This document shows, piece by piece, positions 62,930 to 64,000 of a DNA stretch of 64,000 bases. Both the position numbers and the translations under genes were made by a program. Numbering within the stretch: position 1 is the stretch's first letter; every line of letters begins with the position of its first letter. A model generated the notes under the pieces. That model was not told the DNA's origin, did not search any database, and was given only the letters and a program-made list of their open reading frames with translations. This stretch comes from an uncultured Clostridia bacterium. Its GTDB lineage: Bacteria; Bacillota_A; Clostridia; TANB77; CAG-508. Location of the stretch: contig CANQLP010000002.1 of NCBI GenBank assembly GCA_947624725.1, positions 1-64,000 on the forward strand, read 5' to 3'.

Positions 62930-64000
62930 ATGGCAAATTATTTAAGAAAAACAAAAATTGTATGTACAATCGGACCTGCAAGTGAAGATAAGTTAGAAGA
63001 ATTGATGAATGCAGGAATGGATGTTGTTAGGATAAATTTTTCTCATGGAAGTTATCCAGAACAAAAGGAAAAAATTGAAAAATTTTTTAAAGCAAGAGAG
63101 AAGGTAGAAAAACCTGTTGCATTACTTTTAGATATGCAAGGACCAGAAATTAGAACTGAGATGCTAGAAAATGCACCTGTAACTTTGGAGAAAGGACAAA
63201 CATTTACTTTAGTAAATGAAGATATTACAGGAGATAATACTAAAGTTTCTGTAACATATAAATCTTTATATGAAGATGTAAATGTTGGAACAAAAATATT
63301 ATTAGATGATGCCTTGATTGAACTAGAAGTTATTGAAGTTAAAGGTAAAGATGTAGTTTGCAAAGTAAATAACGGAGGAAAACTTGGAAATAGAAAGAGT
63401 GTAAATATTCCAGGAATTCATGTAAATTTACCAGCTTTAAAAGATAAAGATGTTCAAGACTTAAAAGATGGAGCAAGAGTCGGATTTGATTATATTGCAG
63501 CATCTTTTGTAAGAAATAAAGAAGATGTATTGGCTGTTAGAAAAGTATTAGACGAAAATGGCGGAAAAGATATCAAGATTATTTGTAAAATCGAAAATCA
63601 AGAAGGATTAGATAATCTAGAAGAAATAATAGACAATTCAGCAGGAATTATGATTGGTAGAGGAGACCTTGGTGTAGAAATTCCTTTCCAAGAAGTTCCA
63701 ATTGCACAAAAGGATATTATAAAGCTTTGCAATAGAAAGGGAAAAGCAGTAATTACAGCAACACAAATGCTTGAATCTATGACACATAGTCCTAGACCAA
63801 CAAGAGCAGAAGTTAGCGATGTTGCAAATGCGATTTATGATAGAACAGGTGCTATAATGCTTTCAGGAGAATGTGCAACAGGTGAATATCCAGTAGAATG
63901 TGTTAAGACAATGGTTGATATTTCAGAAACTATTGAAAAACAAATAAAATATTGGGAGAGATTTAATAATAAATATCAAAAAGTTGAAACAGAAGACCTT
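62930..64000 (+). CDS. pyk: Pyruvate kinase, cut by the window end
   Basis: 357 codons visible, frame open at 64000. ATG 62930 is preferred over the in-frame ATG 62924 for distance from GAGAGG. Motifs: [21 protein letters not shown], the active-site region [13 protein letters not shown] and [17 protein letters not shown]. It makes pyruvate and ATP from phosphoenolpyruvate in glycolysis. The frame is uninterrupted, with CGG only as third-base phase (atc gga, aac gga, gtc gga, ggc gga), as expected for a highly expressed gene. Confidence 0.95.
   Translation, partial: MANYLRKTKIVCTIGPASEDKLEELMNAGMDVVRINFSHGSYPEQKEKIEKFFKAREKVEKPVALLLDMQGPEIRTEMLENAPVTLEKGQTFTLVNEDITGDNTKVSVTYKSLYEDVNVGTKILLDDALIELEVIEVKGKDVVCKVNNGGKLGNRKSVNIPGIHVNLPALKDKDVQDLKDGARVGFDYIAASFVRNKEDVLAVRKVLDENGGKDIKIICKIENQEGLDNLEEIIDNSAGIMIGRGDLGVEIPFQEVPIAQKDIIKLCNRKGKAVITATQMLESMTHSPRPTRAEVSDVANAIYDRTGAIMLSGECATGEYPVECVKTMVDISETIEKQIKYWERFNNKYQKVETEDL

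Overview
The window looks like chromosomal DNA from a low-GC, spore-forming-type clostridium, possibly an uncultured gut lineage. The evidence is AT-rich codon use, two SpoVD/FtsI-like penicillin-binding proteins with PASTA ends, a Spo0E-like phosphatase, candidate Spo0A boxes, a DNPR-type (meso-diaminopimelate) MurE and Gram-positive surface proteins. I cannot name the species. No rRNA, tRNA, CRISPR array or prophage was seen.

The striking property is decoding. Read conventionally, about half of the larger genes are broken, including essential ones (murE, mraY, ftsW, murG, topA, dapA, mreC, mrdA). Every break falls on an in-frame CGG, and dropping the C (CGGN read as GGN, glycine) restores a protein of normal family length with its conserved glycine. 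By eye I count 55 such sites in 24 genes on both strands, always in the sense direction and always with C as the first codon base. CGG in the other two phases occurs roughly a hundred times with no effect on frame. The 55 sites by first base are: 514, 2146, 4954(-), 4530(-), 5474, 7605, 7756, 8162, 9870, 10033, 12250, 17990, 19088, 25286, 25752, 26878, 26951, 27225, 28399, 28667, 30375, 30592, 31055, 31800, 31834, 32150, 35146, 35240, 35812, 35969, 39010, 39239, 43875, 43987, 44033, 44741, 44802, 44929, 45520, 45563, 45729, 46153, 46496, 46850, 48828, 50993, 52149, 52285, 52319, 55348, 60027, 62472(-), 62264(-), 62155(-), 62085(-). The quadruplets are CGGA 36, CGGT 14, CGGC 5, CGGG 0. This suggests a genome-wide programmed or obligate +1 frameshift, or a quadruplet codon, at CGG. 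CDS entries below give outer coordinates and list the internal sites; protein lengths are after frame correction.

Layout: 1-811, end of a Cys-rich surface protein. 1075-3615, a pair of M16 peptidases. 3842-5164, Spo0E-like protein, cytidine deaminase and convergent mecA-like gene. 5360-11493, DUF4321, radC, mreBCD, mrdA and minC (cell shape and septum placement). 11605-12508, three small unknown genes. 12842-24530, two giant surface proteins. 24644-32741, a giant cyclic-glucan-synthase-like gene with 13 CGG sites. 32853-39410, small membrane protein, two PASTA penicillin-binding proteins, Sua5, a small export-like protein and a HigBA-like toxin-antitoxin pair. 39526-41189, two GC-richer SleB-like hydrolases that use CGG as ordinary arginine. 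41450-42562, a wall-anchored-type surface protein. 42876-50310, murE-mraY-ftsW-murG-yfhO. 50360-52382, topA. 52588-61816, a type IV pilus operon. 61875-62766, dapA on the minus strand. 62930-64000, the start of pyruvate kinase.

Functionally the window is dominated by envelope building: diaminopimelate supply (dapA), lipid II synthesis (murE, mraY, murG), export and polymerisation (ftsW, PBPs, mre genes), surface proteins and pili. The CGG sites are concentrated in this envelope set and scarce in genes expected to be strongly expressed (mreB, pilin, pilB, the giant surface proteins, the visible part of pyk).
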